Below are positions 1-7,495 of a stretch of DNA of 11,253 nucleotides, in pieces. Where the stretch lies: assembly GCA_003152555.1 (NCBI GenBank), contig PMAL01000142.1:1152-12404 (forward strand), written 5' to 3'. Position numbers and translations under genes: made by a program. Source of the stretch: Acidimicrobiaceae bacterium (GTDB taxonomy: Bacteria; Actinomycetota; Acidimicrobiia; Acidimicrobiales; RAAP-2). The notes beneath the pieces were generated by a model. The model was not told the origin of the DNA. It worked only from the letters and a program-made list of their open reading frames with translations, and did not search any database. The stretch's first letter is position 1. Each line of letters begins with the position of its first letter.

Positions 1-94
1 ATAATTGGATGACCGATGGCCGGAAAGTGTGCGCCCGGGGAACCGTCAAGTGAAAGCGCCGACTCAAACTTTGGTGGACCATTATGCTTCGCGC

Positions 95-101
95 AAGGAG
101 G
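95..101 (+). promoter_or_regulatory. Strong ribosome binding site of the HSL-type hydrolase
   Basis: AAGGAGG ends 5 bases before ATG 107. It fixes the start of the hydrolase gene and argues against the longer reading from TTG 5. Confidence 0.8.
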
Positions 102-106
102 TGGTT

Positions 107-1045
107 ATGGTTCACCCAGCACTCGAGCCCTTCGTTCGTGCCGCCAAGCAAAACCCTTCGCCCCACCCCTCAACGGTCAGCGTCATGGATCGCAGGTCGG
201 CCTTTCGCGATGAGGCGCAGTCACTTCGTGGCGAGATTCAACCAGTCGCGTCGGTCATTGATGGTGAGATCTCGCTGGAAGGTCGAACCCTTGGATCTCG
301 AATGTACGTGCCGCAGAATGACGAAGGCAAGGCACTGGTGTTGTTCTTCCACGGCGGCAGTTTCATCGTCGGGGACCTGGAGACCCACGACGCGCTCTGT
401 CGACGGCTCTGTACCGACACCGGGATGCGGTTTCTCGCGGTCAACTATCGACTGGCGCCGGAGCACACCTTTCCTGCGAGCGTGAATGATGCGGTGGACT
501 CGGTGCGCCAGGTTGCCGCGTCCATTTCGACGTATGCCAGTCCAGGCGCGGAGCTCATCGTGATGGGCGATTCGGCCGGTGCCGCGTTAGTAGCGGTCGC
601 GTGCGCCCTCACTCGTTGCGAGAATCTGGCGATCGCCGCTCAGGTATTGATTTATCCAACCCTGGGCCCCGAAGTCGTGACGCAGTCGTCGCACACCTAC
701 GCCACCGGTTACCTCCTTGAGATTGATCACCTGCGCTACGACTACATGCAGTACCTCGGGGACTGGAACGACCACACGGACCCGCGCGTTACCCCTCTCA
801 TGTTTGACGATCTCACGGGTGCACCTCCGGCGATCGTGGTGGTCGCCCAGTTCGACCCGTTACGTGACGAAGGCGTCGCGTACGCCGGACTCTTGGAGCA
901 CTTCGGCGTGCGAGTGGAGTTGCTCGAGGCCGAGGACATGGTCCACGGTTTCTTGGATCTAGGCGCGCTGGTACCCGAAACACTCGAAATAGTTGACGAC
1001 CTAGCGGTTCATCTCCACCGCTACGTCGAACACGCTTCGTCGTGA
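107..1045 (+). CDS. Alpha/beta hydrolase of the hormone-sensitive-lipase (HSL) family, probable carboxylesterase
   Basis: Predicted cytoplasmic serine esterase of 312 residues that would hydrolyse short acyl esters. Seen in the sequence: the HSL oxyanion motif HGGSF at residues 82-86, the nucleophile elbow GDSAG at 154-158 with Ser156, the acid loop FDPLRDEG beginning near Asp249-250, and the catalytic His in VHGF at 280. The full Ser-Asp-His triad is therefore present and length is normal for the family. I chose ATG 107 because a near-perfect Shine-Dalgarno, AAGGAGG at 95-101, lies 5 bases upstream. The frame stays open back to a TTG at 5, but that extension has no family resemblance and would place the ribosome site inside the gene. 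The stop overlaps the GTG of the sulfatase gene (GTGA, 1042-1045), so the two are very likely co-translated. The natural substrate cannot be told from sequence. Bases 1-106 hold no recognisable gene. Confidence 0.93.
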   Translation: MVHPALEPFVRAAKQNPSPHPSTVSVMDRRSAFRDEAQSLRGEIQPVASVIDGEISLEGRTLGSRMYVPQNDEGKALVLFFHGGSFIVGDLETHDALCRRLCTDTGMRFLAVNYRLAPEHTFPASVNDAVDSVRQVAASISTYASPGAELIVMGDSAGAALVAVACALTRCENLAIAAQVLIYPTLGPEVVTQSSHTYATGYLLEIDHLRYDYMQYLGDWNDHTDPRVTPLMFDDLTGAPPAIVVVAQFDPLRDEGVAYAGLLEHFGVRVELLEAEDMVHGFLDLGALVPETLEIVDDLAVHLHRYVEHASS

Positions 1046-2526
1046 ACGTTCTCTTTATTACGCTCGATCAGTTTCGGGGCGATTCCTACGGGGCCGCCGG
1101 ACACCCGCTCGTGCGCACGCCCACCCTGGACCGGATTGCCAGTGAAGGCGTCCGGTTGGAGCGGCACTTCTCGCAGTCGGCGCCCTGCGCGCCGGGTAGA
1201 GCTGCGCTCTATACCGGCACGTATCAGATGAACAATCGTGTGGTGGCCAACGGCACGCCGTTGCCCTCGGGACTCGACAACATCGCGTTGGTAGCCCGGC
1301 GCGCTGGATTTAATCCGACGCTGTTTGGCTACACCGACCAAGGTCTTGATCCAGGTCGAGCGGAGGGTCTCGATGATCCGCGCCTAGATTACTACGACGG
1401 TATCCTGCCGGGATTCTCGGTGGGCCTTTATCTACCCGAAAGCCAGGCCGGATGGGTGCAGTACTTACGGGCCAAGGGTTACGAGGTTCAAGATGGCTGG
1501 ATACCGCTGCTCATTGGTGAACCGGACCGACCGGCCGAGGACTCGCTCAGTGGCTTTCTCACGAACCGTTTTGTCGAGTGGCTCGGCGACCAAGAGAGCG
1601 GTTGGTTTGCGCACCTCAGTTACTTGCGGCCTCACCCGCCCTACACGGCAGCAGGGGAGTTCTCCACGATGTACGACCCGGCTGACGTTGAACTTCCCGT
1701 AGCACCCGTCGACAAGGAACTCCGCCATCCCATCCACGAATACTCACTGAGCATCACCTGGCGTGCCGCCCCAACTGACGTCGACAAGATGCGACACATT
1801 CGTGCGCAGTACTACGGGATGATTAGCGAGATTGACTTCCAACTCGGACGGGTCGTCGAAGCAATCGAAGCACGAGGTGAGTGGCAGGATACATTGGTCG
1901 TGATCACTTCGGACCACGGGGAGCAACTGGGTGATCACGGTCTCATTGAGAAGTTGGGTTTCTTTCCCCAGAGTTATCACGTGTTGGGTCTCTGGCGTGA
2001 CCCGCGCTCCGCGTGGGCGGGTCATTGCGTTTCGGCATTCACCGAAAACGTTGATCTATTGCCCACGCTCTGTGACGCGCTGTCAGTGGGCCCATCCGCG
2101 CAAAGCGATGGGCGGTCCCTCAGTGCTCTGATGGCCGGAGAAACAGTTGAGTGGCGGACAGCGGCCCACTATGAGTGGGACTATCGAGGCGATTGGATAC
2201 GACAGAGCACATCCGGCTGGTCGGCGGATCAAAGAGTCACGGGCAAAAATCTTGCAGTGTCGGTCAGCGACGACGTGAGTTACGTGCAGTTCGGTGATGG
2301 TTCATTCCGGTGCTTTGACCTTCAAGCTGATCCCACGTGGCGCACCGAATGTCGAGACAGTGATCGCGTATTGGCGGCGGCGCAAGAGCAATTGGTGTGG
2401 CGCCAGGATCATCTGCGCAACGATCTAACCGACATGCTGCTTGGGTTCCAGCGAAAAGGTCGCTGGCCAGCTCCATTCATACCGGCGTCGTCGCCGAGGG
2501 TCCCAATCCCCGCAACAGCCCCGTAA
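1042..2526 (+). CDS. Formylglycine-dependent sulfatase / phosphonate monoester hydrolase family protein
   Basis: Alkaline-phosphatase-superfamily hydrolase of 494 residues, expected to cleave sulfate or phosphonate/phosphate esters. Seen: the activation motif CAPGR at 49-53 (C-x-P-x-R), whose Cys49 would be converted to formylglycine by a separate enzyme not in this window. The metal ligands are Asp9 in TLDQ and Asp291-His292 in SDHGEQLGDHG. RPHPP at 196-200 (His198), Asn70 in MNNRVVAN, Tyr97-Thr98 and Lys304 fall where the rhizobial phosphonate monoester hydrolase has its active-site residues, as I recall that protein. The overall pattern is closer to that branch than to classical arylsulfatases, but the preferred ester is not determined. 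No signal peptide is visible, so it is probably cytoplasmic. It starts at GTG 1042 inside the hydrolase stop and has no obvious ribosome site, which suggests translational coupling. Its last 50 bases run antisense to the end of the TetR gene. Confidence 0.93.
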   Translation: MNVLFITLDQFRGDSYGAAGHPLVRTPTLDRIASEGVRLERHFSQSAPCAPGRAALYTGTYQMNNRVVANGTPLPSGLDNIALVARRAGFNPTLFGYTDQGLDPGRAEGLDDPRLDYYDGILPGFSVGLYLPESQAGWVQYLRAKGYEVQDGWIPLLIGEPDRPAEDSLSGFLTNRFVEWLGDQESGWFAHLSYLRPHPPYTAAGEFSTMYDPADVELPVAPVDKELRHPIHEYSLSITWRAAPTDVDKMRHIRAQYYGMISEIDFQLGRVVEAIEARGEWQDTLVVITSDHGEQLGDHGLIEKLGFFPQSYHVLGLWRDPRSAWAGHCVSAFTENVDLLPTLCDALSVGPSAQSDGRSLSALMAGETVEWRTAAHYEWDYRGDWIRQSTSGWSADQRVTGKNLAVSVSDDVSYVQFGDGSFRCFDLQADPTWRTECRDSDRVLAAAQEQLVWRQDHLRNDLTDMLLGFQRKGRWPAPFIPASSPRVPIPATAP

Positions 2527-3082
2527 TCAAACTACGGAAGGTTCCTTCAAAGTCACTCGAGAAGTTAACGGACGTGATTTCCAGTGACACGTAGCCATGG
2601 CATGCTGACCAAATCATTTGCGCGGCGTTGGTGGCGGAGTATCCCTCGAAGAGACCCACCGCTTGGCAACGCTGGATATGGCTCACCAAAACTTGAAAGG
2701 TTTGAACCGCCAGTTGGGTCGCTTCTATCGAAGGTTGAAATCCCTCGAAGTGATGCACGAACATGACGGTGTAGTGCGCCCGGTGTTCTAAGGCGAACGT
2801 TCGATAGGCGAGTGCCGATGCAAAGAGATCGTGGGCTGGTTCGCCACCATCAATACTGAGAGCCCTTTGGAGGGTTGAGAATCCTTCGGTCCAAATGATC
2901 TCCAACAGGCCGTTTTTGCCATTGAAGTGGTTATAGATGGTCATTGGCGCGACCTTTGCCCTCTTCGCGATAGCCCTAACGGTAAGCCCGTCTGGTCCTT
3001 CCTCATCAAGGATGTGAAGGGTTGCACCCAAAACTTCGGGTCCGATTTTCAGCGATGGTGTACGCAGCACTCGAGGGGCCAT
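2477..3082 (-). CDS. TetR/AcrR-family transcriptional regulator with WHG-type C-terminal domain
   Basis: Predicted ligand-responsive repressor of 201 residues. The N-terminal helix-turn-helix is at about residues 33-53 (LTVRAIAKRAKVAPMTIYNHF spans it, ending in the typical YNHF). The C-terminal ligand domain carries W158, H162 and G163 in MIWSACHGY, the signature of the WHG subgroup. I chose ATG 3082. The frame stays open to 3265, but that extension would read through the inverted-repeat operator and into the divergent exporter. No Shine-Dalgarno precedes the ATG. A -10-like TATAGT ends 7 bases before it, which fits a leaderless transcript. The gene is divergent from the MFS exporter across 57 bp, the classic layout of a local efflux repressor. 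GC in the lines I counted by eye (about 50-55%) is somewhat lower than in the CoA-transferase or ABC genes, a weak hint of acquisition. Confidence 0.92.
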   Translation of the reverse strand: MAPRVLRTPSLKIGPEVLGATLHILDEEGPDGLTVRAIAKRAKVAPMTIYNHFNGKNGLLEIIWTEGFSTLQRALSIDGGEPAHDLFASALAYRTFALEHRAHYTVMFVHHFEGFQPSIEATQLAVQTFQVLVSHIQRCQAVGLFEGYSATNAAQMIWSACHGYVSLEITSVNFSSDFEGTFRSLITGLLRGLGPSATTPV

Positions 3083-3090
3083 AGGTACTA

Positions 3091-3132
3091 CTATAGAACA
3101 TTGTTCCACATGAATGGAACAATGTTCTATAG
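3091..3132. promoter_or_regulatory. Perfect 18-bp inverted repeat: TetR operator with embedded divergent -10 elements
   Basis: Arms CTATAGAACATTGTTCCA (3091-3108) and its exact reverse complement (3115-3132) flank a 6-base spacer. Each arm contains its own 11-bp odd palindrome, GAACATTGTTC at 3096-3106 and GAACAATGTTC at 3117-3127. The centres are 21 bp apart, about two helical turns, so two TetR dimers could bind on one face of the DNA. The outer ends supply TATAGT on the minus strand (3095-3090), 7 bases before the TetR ATG, and TATAGG on the plus strand (3128-3133), 6 bases before the MFS GTG. Binding would cover both starts. Operator function is inferred from symmetry and position. Confidence 0.85.
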
Positions 3133-3139
3133 GAGACCC

Positions 3140-3511
3140 GTGAAATGCTCGACGCACGATCGTCGATGGCAGATCTTGTGCGTTCTCTGTCTTGCGGCGT
3201 TTCTCGTGACTATTGACAACACAATTGTCAACGTTGCCCTTCCCACCCTGGCGCGCCAGTTGCACGCGTCTAACTCCTCACTTCAATGGATCGTTGACGG
3301 CTACTCGTTGCCCTTTGCGGGACTACTGCTTGCGGGGGCCGGCGTGTCTGATTTATGGGGACGTAAACGGGTGATGCAAACTGCGATTGTCGCATTTGGC
3401 ATCTTCTCGTTTCTTGCGGCGCGATCCAGCAGCGTGCCAGAATTGCTTACAGCGAGAGCGTTGATGGGCCGTTGGCGGCGTTCATTTTTCCCGCCACGTT
3501 GTCGATCCTGA
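3140..3511 (+). pseudogene. DHA2-type (EmrB/QacA) MFS multidrug exporter, N-terminal part, cut off by a frameshift
   Basis: N-terminal piece of a proton-driven 14-helix exporter. The first 110 residues are clearly MFS: a first membrane helix with TIDNTIVNVALP at 24-35, the characteristic DHA2 sequence, then motif A GAGVSDLWGRKR at 66-77, and the family-like ELLTARALMG at 101-110. After that the frame turns into unrelated residues (RWRRSFFPPRCRS) and stops at 3509-3511, while the expected continuation AAFIFPATLSIL is found in the -1 frame. The start is GTG 3140 with AGGAG at 3131-3135, partly inside the operator; ATG 3122 is in frame but lies inside the repeat and is less likely. It is divergent from the TetR gene, which probably controls it. 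It could be a true pseudogene or a sequencing error. The combined span 3140-4701 lacks one base of being in frame. Confidence 0.8.
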
Positions 3512-4701
3512 CGACGTCCTTTTCGAACAATTCCGAACGGGCTAAGGCCTTTGGAATTTGGGGCGCCGCCACCGGCGTCGCGGTCGCGGTGGGACCGGTT
3601 GTGGGCGGATCGTTACTGGTTCATTTCTGGTTCGGTTCGATTTTCCTCGTGAATATTCCCGTGGTGATCATCGCGTTGGTAGCGTCGGAAATCGTCGTTC
3701 CTGAGTCCAAGCGACCGGGAGCTCAAGCGTTGGACCTGGGGGGCCTCGCCCTGGGCACCTGCGGCGTTTCAGCACTCGTGCTCGCCATCATTCAAGGACC
3801 GTCGTGGGGATGGATTTCCATGTTGACGCTGTCACTCTTTGCGCTGGCCGCGGTGCTCGCTGTGGTATTCACCGGTTACGAACTCAATCGTCTGGCCCCG
3901 TTGCTGGACGTCCGAGTGTTCAAGAATGGAGTATTTTCGGCGGGTGCCGGAACCATCGCCGCCAGTTATTTCTGTCTCTTTGGATTCATATTTCTCGTCA
4001 CCCAGTATTTCCAATTGATCCGCGGTTACAGCGCGTTGTCGGCTGGCGTGCACACGCTTCCATTCGCAATTGTCACCATGTTCGTGACACCGCTCGGTGC
4101 GACGTTGGCGCTGCGAATCGGTACCCGGTACGTGGTCACTGCGGGACTGCTGCTGATGGCTGCGGCCATGGCCTGGGTGACCATGATCGGCGCGTTCGCG
4201 GCGTACTTCGGTCCCGTTATTGGCGCCATGACGCTCATGGCCGTTGGATTCTCTCTCATTACGGCCCCATCAACAGCGGCACTAATGGAAACCCTCTCAC
4301 CAGAACAGATTGGCGCTGGCGCGGCCGTGAACGAGACCACTCGGGAGCTCGGAGGAACGTTAGGCGTGGCCTTGGTTGGTTCGGTCTTTTCCTCGCTCTT
4401 TGGTCCCCAGGTACTGAGCACTTTGTCAAAATTGGGGCTGTCGTCTCACCAGTTGATCGTGGCGCGAAGTTCATTGGCCGCCGCTCAAGCGACCGTCGCT
4501 CACCTTCCTTCAACTATTCGCGCACTCTCGGACAAGGGTCTCATCAATGCCTTCATTGAAGGATTTCACCGGGGCTGTTTAGTCGCGGCCGTCGTGACCG
4601 CGGTCGTCGCGTTGACGGTGTTCCGGTACCTGCCCAACGGTGGTTCCCGCAAGACGCAACCTCGTGAGCTCAGTGCAGTGAATAACTCGCCGGATGTTTA
4701 G
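3472..4701 (+). pseudogene. DHA2-type (EmrB/QacA) MFS multidrug exporter, C-terminal part (about 80% of the protein)
   Basis: Continuation of the exporter in the -1 frame, 409 residues from a TTG at 3472. It opens with AAFIFPATLSIL and the antiporter motif C region AVGPVVGG at 39-46, followed by a long series of hydrophobic segments with short basic loops, as expected for helices 4 or 5 to 14. It ends in a short polar tail. TTG 3472 has no ribosome site and lies within a conserved membrane segment, so it is not a credible independent start; it only marks where the frame resumes. Adding one base near 3470 gives a single protein of about 520 residues, a normal DHA2 length. The rest of the frame is intact, with no further stops, which favours either a very recent mutation or an error in the sequence. 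Substrate is unknown. Confidence 0.82.
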
Positions 4702-4721
4702 ATCGTCGATGTCCCGACGAT
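4702..4721 (+). terminator. Short hairpin just after the exporter stop codon
   Basis: ATCGTCG (4702-4708) pairs perfectly with CGACGAT (4715-4721) around a 6-base loop, starting one base after the TAG stop. No T-run follows, so it is at best a weak or Rho-assisted terminator or an mRNA 3' end stabiliser. Confidence 0.35.
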
Positions 4722-4823
4722 TCGCCAATCTCTGTACATGGTTACTTGGGGTTCTTGTAGTAAACAGACTCACGTGAATGCGAACCACGTTGCCCCGTCG
4801 AGCATCGCGTTGGGTGCCAATCC

Positions 4824-5993
4824 ATGACCTGGCACATAGATCCAAAAAACATCGACACCGGTCTGCCCCTAGAGGGAGTGCGAATTCTTGATTTCTCGCG
4901 CGTGCTGGCGGGACCACTTTGCGCCATGATTGCCGGCGACCTGGGAGCTGACGTGATCAAGGTGGAAAGTCCCGATGGCGACCCCGTGCGCGCCTTGGCG
5001 CCCCCGCTCTTGGGTGACGACGCCACGTACTATTTGGCGGTTAATCGACATCGCCGTAATGTTGTCGCTGACCTGCGTGACCCCGATGATTACGCGCGTG
5101 TCCTTGAACTCGTTGGTCAGGCCGACGCGGTGGTCGAGAATTTTCTTCCGAGCCAGGTCCAACGTTTGGGCATCGACCGCTTGCGCGCGGCCAATCCCAA
5201 CTGCGTATGGGTCAGCATCACGCCGGCGACGACCGGTGGGCCAATCGCCGATTTGCCGGCCTTTGATTTGTTAGCGCAGGCCCGCTCGGGGCTCATGGGG
5301 ATTACCGGCGAAACCAACGGTCAACCCACCAAGGTGGGGGCTCCCGTGGCCGACGTGGTGACCGGTCTCTACGGTGCCATTGGGCTACTCGCCGGCCTCT
5401 TCGCCAAGATACGGGGCCGCGCTGGCCGACATTTTGAGGCGCCGTTACTCGAATCAACCATGAGTGCCCTCATCAACCAAGCCCAGGGATATCTGTCCAC
5501 TGGCGTGAATCCCCAGCGCCTAGGCAATGATCATCCGAGCATTGCGCCGTATGGTCCGGTCACGACGTCCGACGGCTTCTTGCTGCTGGCAGTGGGGACT
5601 GACGCCCAGTTCGCCAAACTGGTCCACGTACTTGACGATCCTGATTTGACGAGCCACTCCGAGTGGTTGACCAACGAGGAACGGGTTGCGTCGCTCAGTA
5701 CGTTGCGTCAGGTTCTTGATCGAATTTTTGCGCTACATCCAACGTCGTACTGGTTGGAGCGACTGGACCAGTCGGGAGTTCCGTACGCGCCGATTCTTGA
5801 CGTGGAGGGAGCCTTCGCCCAGGACCAGATCCGCGGCGGCGATTTCCTCGGCGTGATGGGCACGCCCCACGGCGAGACTTCCGCCATGCGTACGCCGCTG
5901 CTCATAGACGGTGTGCGACCCGCGATTCGAAGTGGTCCCCGCAAATTGGGTGAGGACACGCGTGAAATATTTGATATCCCACGGGCGGACTAG
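4824..5993 (+). CDS. Class III CoA-transferase (CaiB/BaiF family)
   Basis: Predicted cytoplasmic enzyme of 389 residues that moves CoA between carboxylic acids by way of an aspartyl-CoA thioester. Seen: the N-terminal GVRILDFSRVLAGPLCAMIAGDLGADVIKVE block (starting near residue 18), typical of the family. VVENFLPSQVQRLGID follows at about 103-118, and then GAPVADVVTG at 172-181 with Asp177 at the position of the catalytic aspartate of formyl-CoA transferase. The C-terminal VPYAPILDVEGAFAQDQ is also family-typical, and length is normal. The usual glycine-rich SGYGQTGP segment reads SITPATTGGP here. ATG 4824 is preceded by only a weak ribosome site. The 122-bp gap to the exporter contains a hairpin and no clear promoter. 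Such enzymes act in carnitine, oxalate, aromatic acid, bile acid and 2-methylacyl-CoA metabolism; nothing here selects among them. Its stop overlaps that of the convergent nitroreductase gene. Confidence 0.93.
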   Translation: MTWHIDPKNIDTGLPLEGVRILDFSRVLAGPLCAMIAGDLGADVIKVESPDGDPVRALAPPLLGDDATYYLAVNRHRRNVVADLRDPDDYARVLELVGQADAVVENFLPSQVQRLGIDRLRAANPNCVWVSITPATTGGPIADLPAFDLLAQARSGLMGITGETNGQPTKVGAPVADVVTGLYGAIGLLAGLFAKIRGRAGRHFEAPLLESTMSALINQAQGYLSTGVNPQRLGNDHPSIAPYGPVTTSDGFLLLAVGTDAQFAKLVHVLDDPDLTSHSEWLTNEERVASLSTLRQVLDRIFALHPTSYWLERLDQSGVPYAPILDVEGAFAQDQIRGGDFLGVMGTPHGETSAMRTPLLIDGVRPAIRSGPRKLGEDTREIFDIPRAD

Positions 5994-6676
5994 GAGGGGT
6001 TGAACGCCTCGCCGCCGAAGTGATCGACTGAAGTGAACTCTTCGACTGACCGACGCGAGAGCGTGGTGGGTGGTTTCGTCGGATAACCCAGCGCCACGAT
6101 GGAGGCCACCGCGTAGCTCGAGGGTATGGCGAGGACTTGGCGAACCGCTTGTTCATTGCGCGTGGCGATGGTGGTGAGCACGCCCGCGAGCCCGCGCCCT
6201 CGAGCCGCCAGGAGGACACTCCAGACGAAGGGATAGATGGAAGCGCCGCCGACTATTGAATAACGATCGAGGTCTCTATCGGTAGCGGCGAGCACGTTGA
6301 GGTCGGCGCAGACCACCAGCATGGCCGGCACCTCGTTTAGGGTCTCGGCGAATCCGTCCGGTCGCGAGACGGCTTCGGCGGCGCCGCGCTGAGCGAGCGC
6401 CGCCGCACGATCTTCTTCGCTCGCGAGCGGTGAAAAGGGAATCAGGCCCGCGAGAAGATGGCCCACGTAGTCGTGCCACGCGTCGAGGTAGAGATCGCGA
6501 ATCGCCGTCCGTTTTGTTTCGTCGTGCACCACGATGACGTGCCAGGCCTGACGATTTCCACCCGAGGGCGCGAATCGTGCGTCGTCGAGGATGGACCAGA
6601 CAAGTTCATCACTGACGGGTTGGCCCGTGAACGCTCTGACGGCACCAGTCGTGCGCAGCGCTTCGGTCAAGTCCAT
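5990..6676 (-). CDS. Nitroreductase-family FMN oxidoreductase
   Basis: Predicted FMN-dependent NAD(P)H oxidoreductase of 228 residues, of the kind that reduces nitro groups, quinones or related acceptors. Seen: Arg14 in VRAFTGQPV and PSGGNRQAWHVIVV at 37-50, the N-terminal FMN phosphate and ring contacts of the family. GGASIYPFVWSVLLAARGRGLAGV in the middle holds the helix before the second FMN-binding segment, and the C-terminal IVALGYPTKPP with a following Arg is also typical. Start ATG 6676 has AGGGTG 5 bases upstream. It lies 33 bp after the ABC permease stop on the same strand and is probably the last gene of that operon. Its stop codon shares the CTAG at 5990-5993 with the converging CoA-transferase, so there is no room for a terminator between them. 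The true substrate is unknown; in vivo many members act on flavins or unsaturated carbonyls, not nitro compounds. Confidence 0.92.
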   Translation of the reverse strand: MDLTEALRTTGAVRAFTGQPVSDELVWSILDDARFAPSGGNRQAWHVIVVHDETKRTAIRDLYLDAWHDYVGHLLAGLIPFSPLASEEDRAAALAQRGAAEAVSRPDGFAETLNEVPAMLVVCADLNVLAATDRDLDRYSIVGGASIYPFVWSVLLAARGRGLAGVLTTIATRNEQAVRQVLAIPSSYAVASIVALGYPTKPPTTLSRRSVEEFTSVDHFGGEAFNPS

Positions 6677-6709
6677 GGCGACACCCTATGGCGAAGCAAA
6701 TGCGGGCGC

Positions 6710-7495
6710 TTACGCGTCGCGGCGCGAGAACATGGTCATACCCAGCACGAGCAAGAAAGCGACGTAGATCACCAGCACGGCGAACGCGCTCCAGGGTGCG
6801 AAGTTGAGCGGTTTCGTCGTGACCGACATCATCGAGCCGCCCAAATTGATGGGCTCAAACTTCTGAAAGTGGTTCTGCCAACTCTGCGGAAAGAAAAATC
6901 CCAGCAGGGGAACGATGAGCAACAATGACACGAAGACGCTGATGCTGGCAATGCTCTGTCGCAGGATGATTCCCAGGGCGAAACTGAACAGGGCCAGGAG
7001 CGTGAGGTAGACACCCGATAAGAGCACCGCACGCAGTACCGCGCCATTGCCGAGTGAGTCAGTGGGCACCACTCCCGAAAAGATCCTCATGCCAATGAGG
7101 AAGGTGGAGACAACCACGATCTCGCTGATGATGATCATCGAAACCACGAGTACGAACAGTTTGGCCAGGATCAGACGGACCCGGTTGGGTACGGCCGCGA
7201 GAGTAGTGCGGATTGCGCCGGACGTGTACTCGCTCGAAATGAAGAGTGCACCGATCACCCCCACCGCGAACTCCGCGAACACGGTCCCGCCGAGGCTCGA
7301 CGAAACGGGATCGAAGGTCAATTGCTGGCCAATGGGCATGGTGGCCCAGTGGCTGCGGATCAACCAGGTAATCAGCACGCCCAAGCCAAGAGTGAGGAAG
7401 ACAAAGATGAACACGCCGACGATGGTTGATCGCACGGTGCGGAACTTGATCCATTCCGATTTGGCCACCGACATCAACGTCACCTCGTTACTCAT
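6710..7495 (-). CDS. ABC-2 type transporter permease
   Basis: Membrane subunit of an ABC exporter, 261 residues, with about six hydrophobic segments. The first follows the SEWIKFRTVRST stretch near the N-terminus, which is typical of ABC-2 permeases beside BcrA-like ATPases. Then comes FAVGVIGALFISSEYTSGAIRTTL, with the SSEY-x-x-GAIRTTL sequence characteristic of this group, and the last helix lies just before FSRRDA at the C-terminus. The start is uncertain. ATG 7495 overlaps the end of the ATPase gene by 8 bases. ATG 7474 has GAGGTG upstream and gives 254 residues. The frame also opens at 7531, but that would need a longer overlap. It pairs with the ATPase encoded immediately upstream; two copies of each would form the transporter. 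The exported substrate cannot be read from the sequence. Confidence 0.88.
   Translation of the reverse strand: MSNEVTLMSVAKSEWIKFRTVRSTIVGVFIFVFLTLGLGVLITWLIRSHWATMPIGQQLTFDPVSSSLGGTVFAEFAVGVIGALFISSEYTSGAIRTTLAAVPNRVRLILAKLFVLVVSMIIISEIVVVSTFLIGMRIFSGVVPTDSLGNGAVLRAVLLSGVYLTLLALFSFALGIILRQSIASISVFVSLLLIVPLLGFFFPQSWQNHFQKFEPINLGGSMMSVTTKPLNFAPWSAFAVLVIYVAFLLVLGMTMFSRRDA

Noticed and set aside
5..106. In-frame upstream extension of the HSL hydrolase from TTG 5
   Set aside because: It would bury a near-perfect ribosome site (95-101) inside the gene, and the added residues do not resemble the family N-terminus.
3083..3265. Longer TetR reading on the minus strand from 3265
   Set aside because: It would run through the inverted-repeat operator and antisense to the conserved first helix of the exporter; the helix-turn-helix region is complete from ATG 3082.
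3464..3477. Programmed ribosomal frameshifting in the exporter
   Set aside because: No slippery heptamer or obvious downstream structure is visible at the junction, and DHA2 exporters are not known to use recoding.
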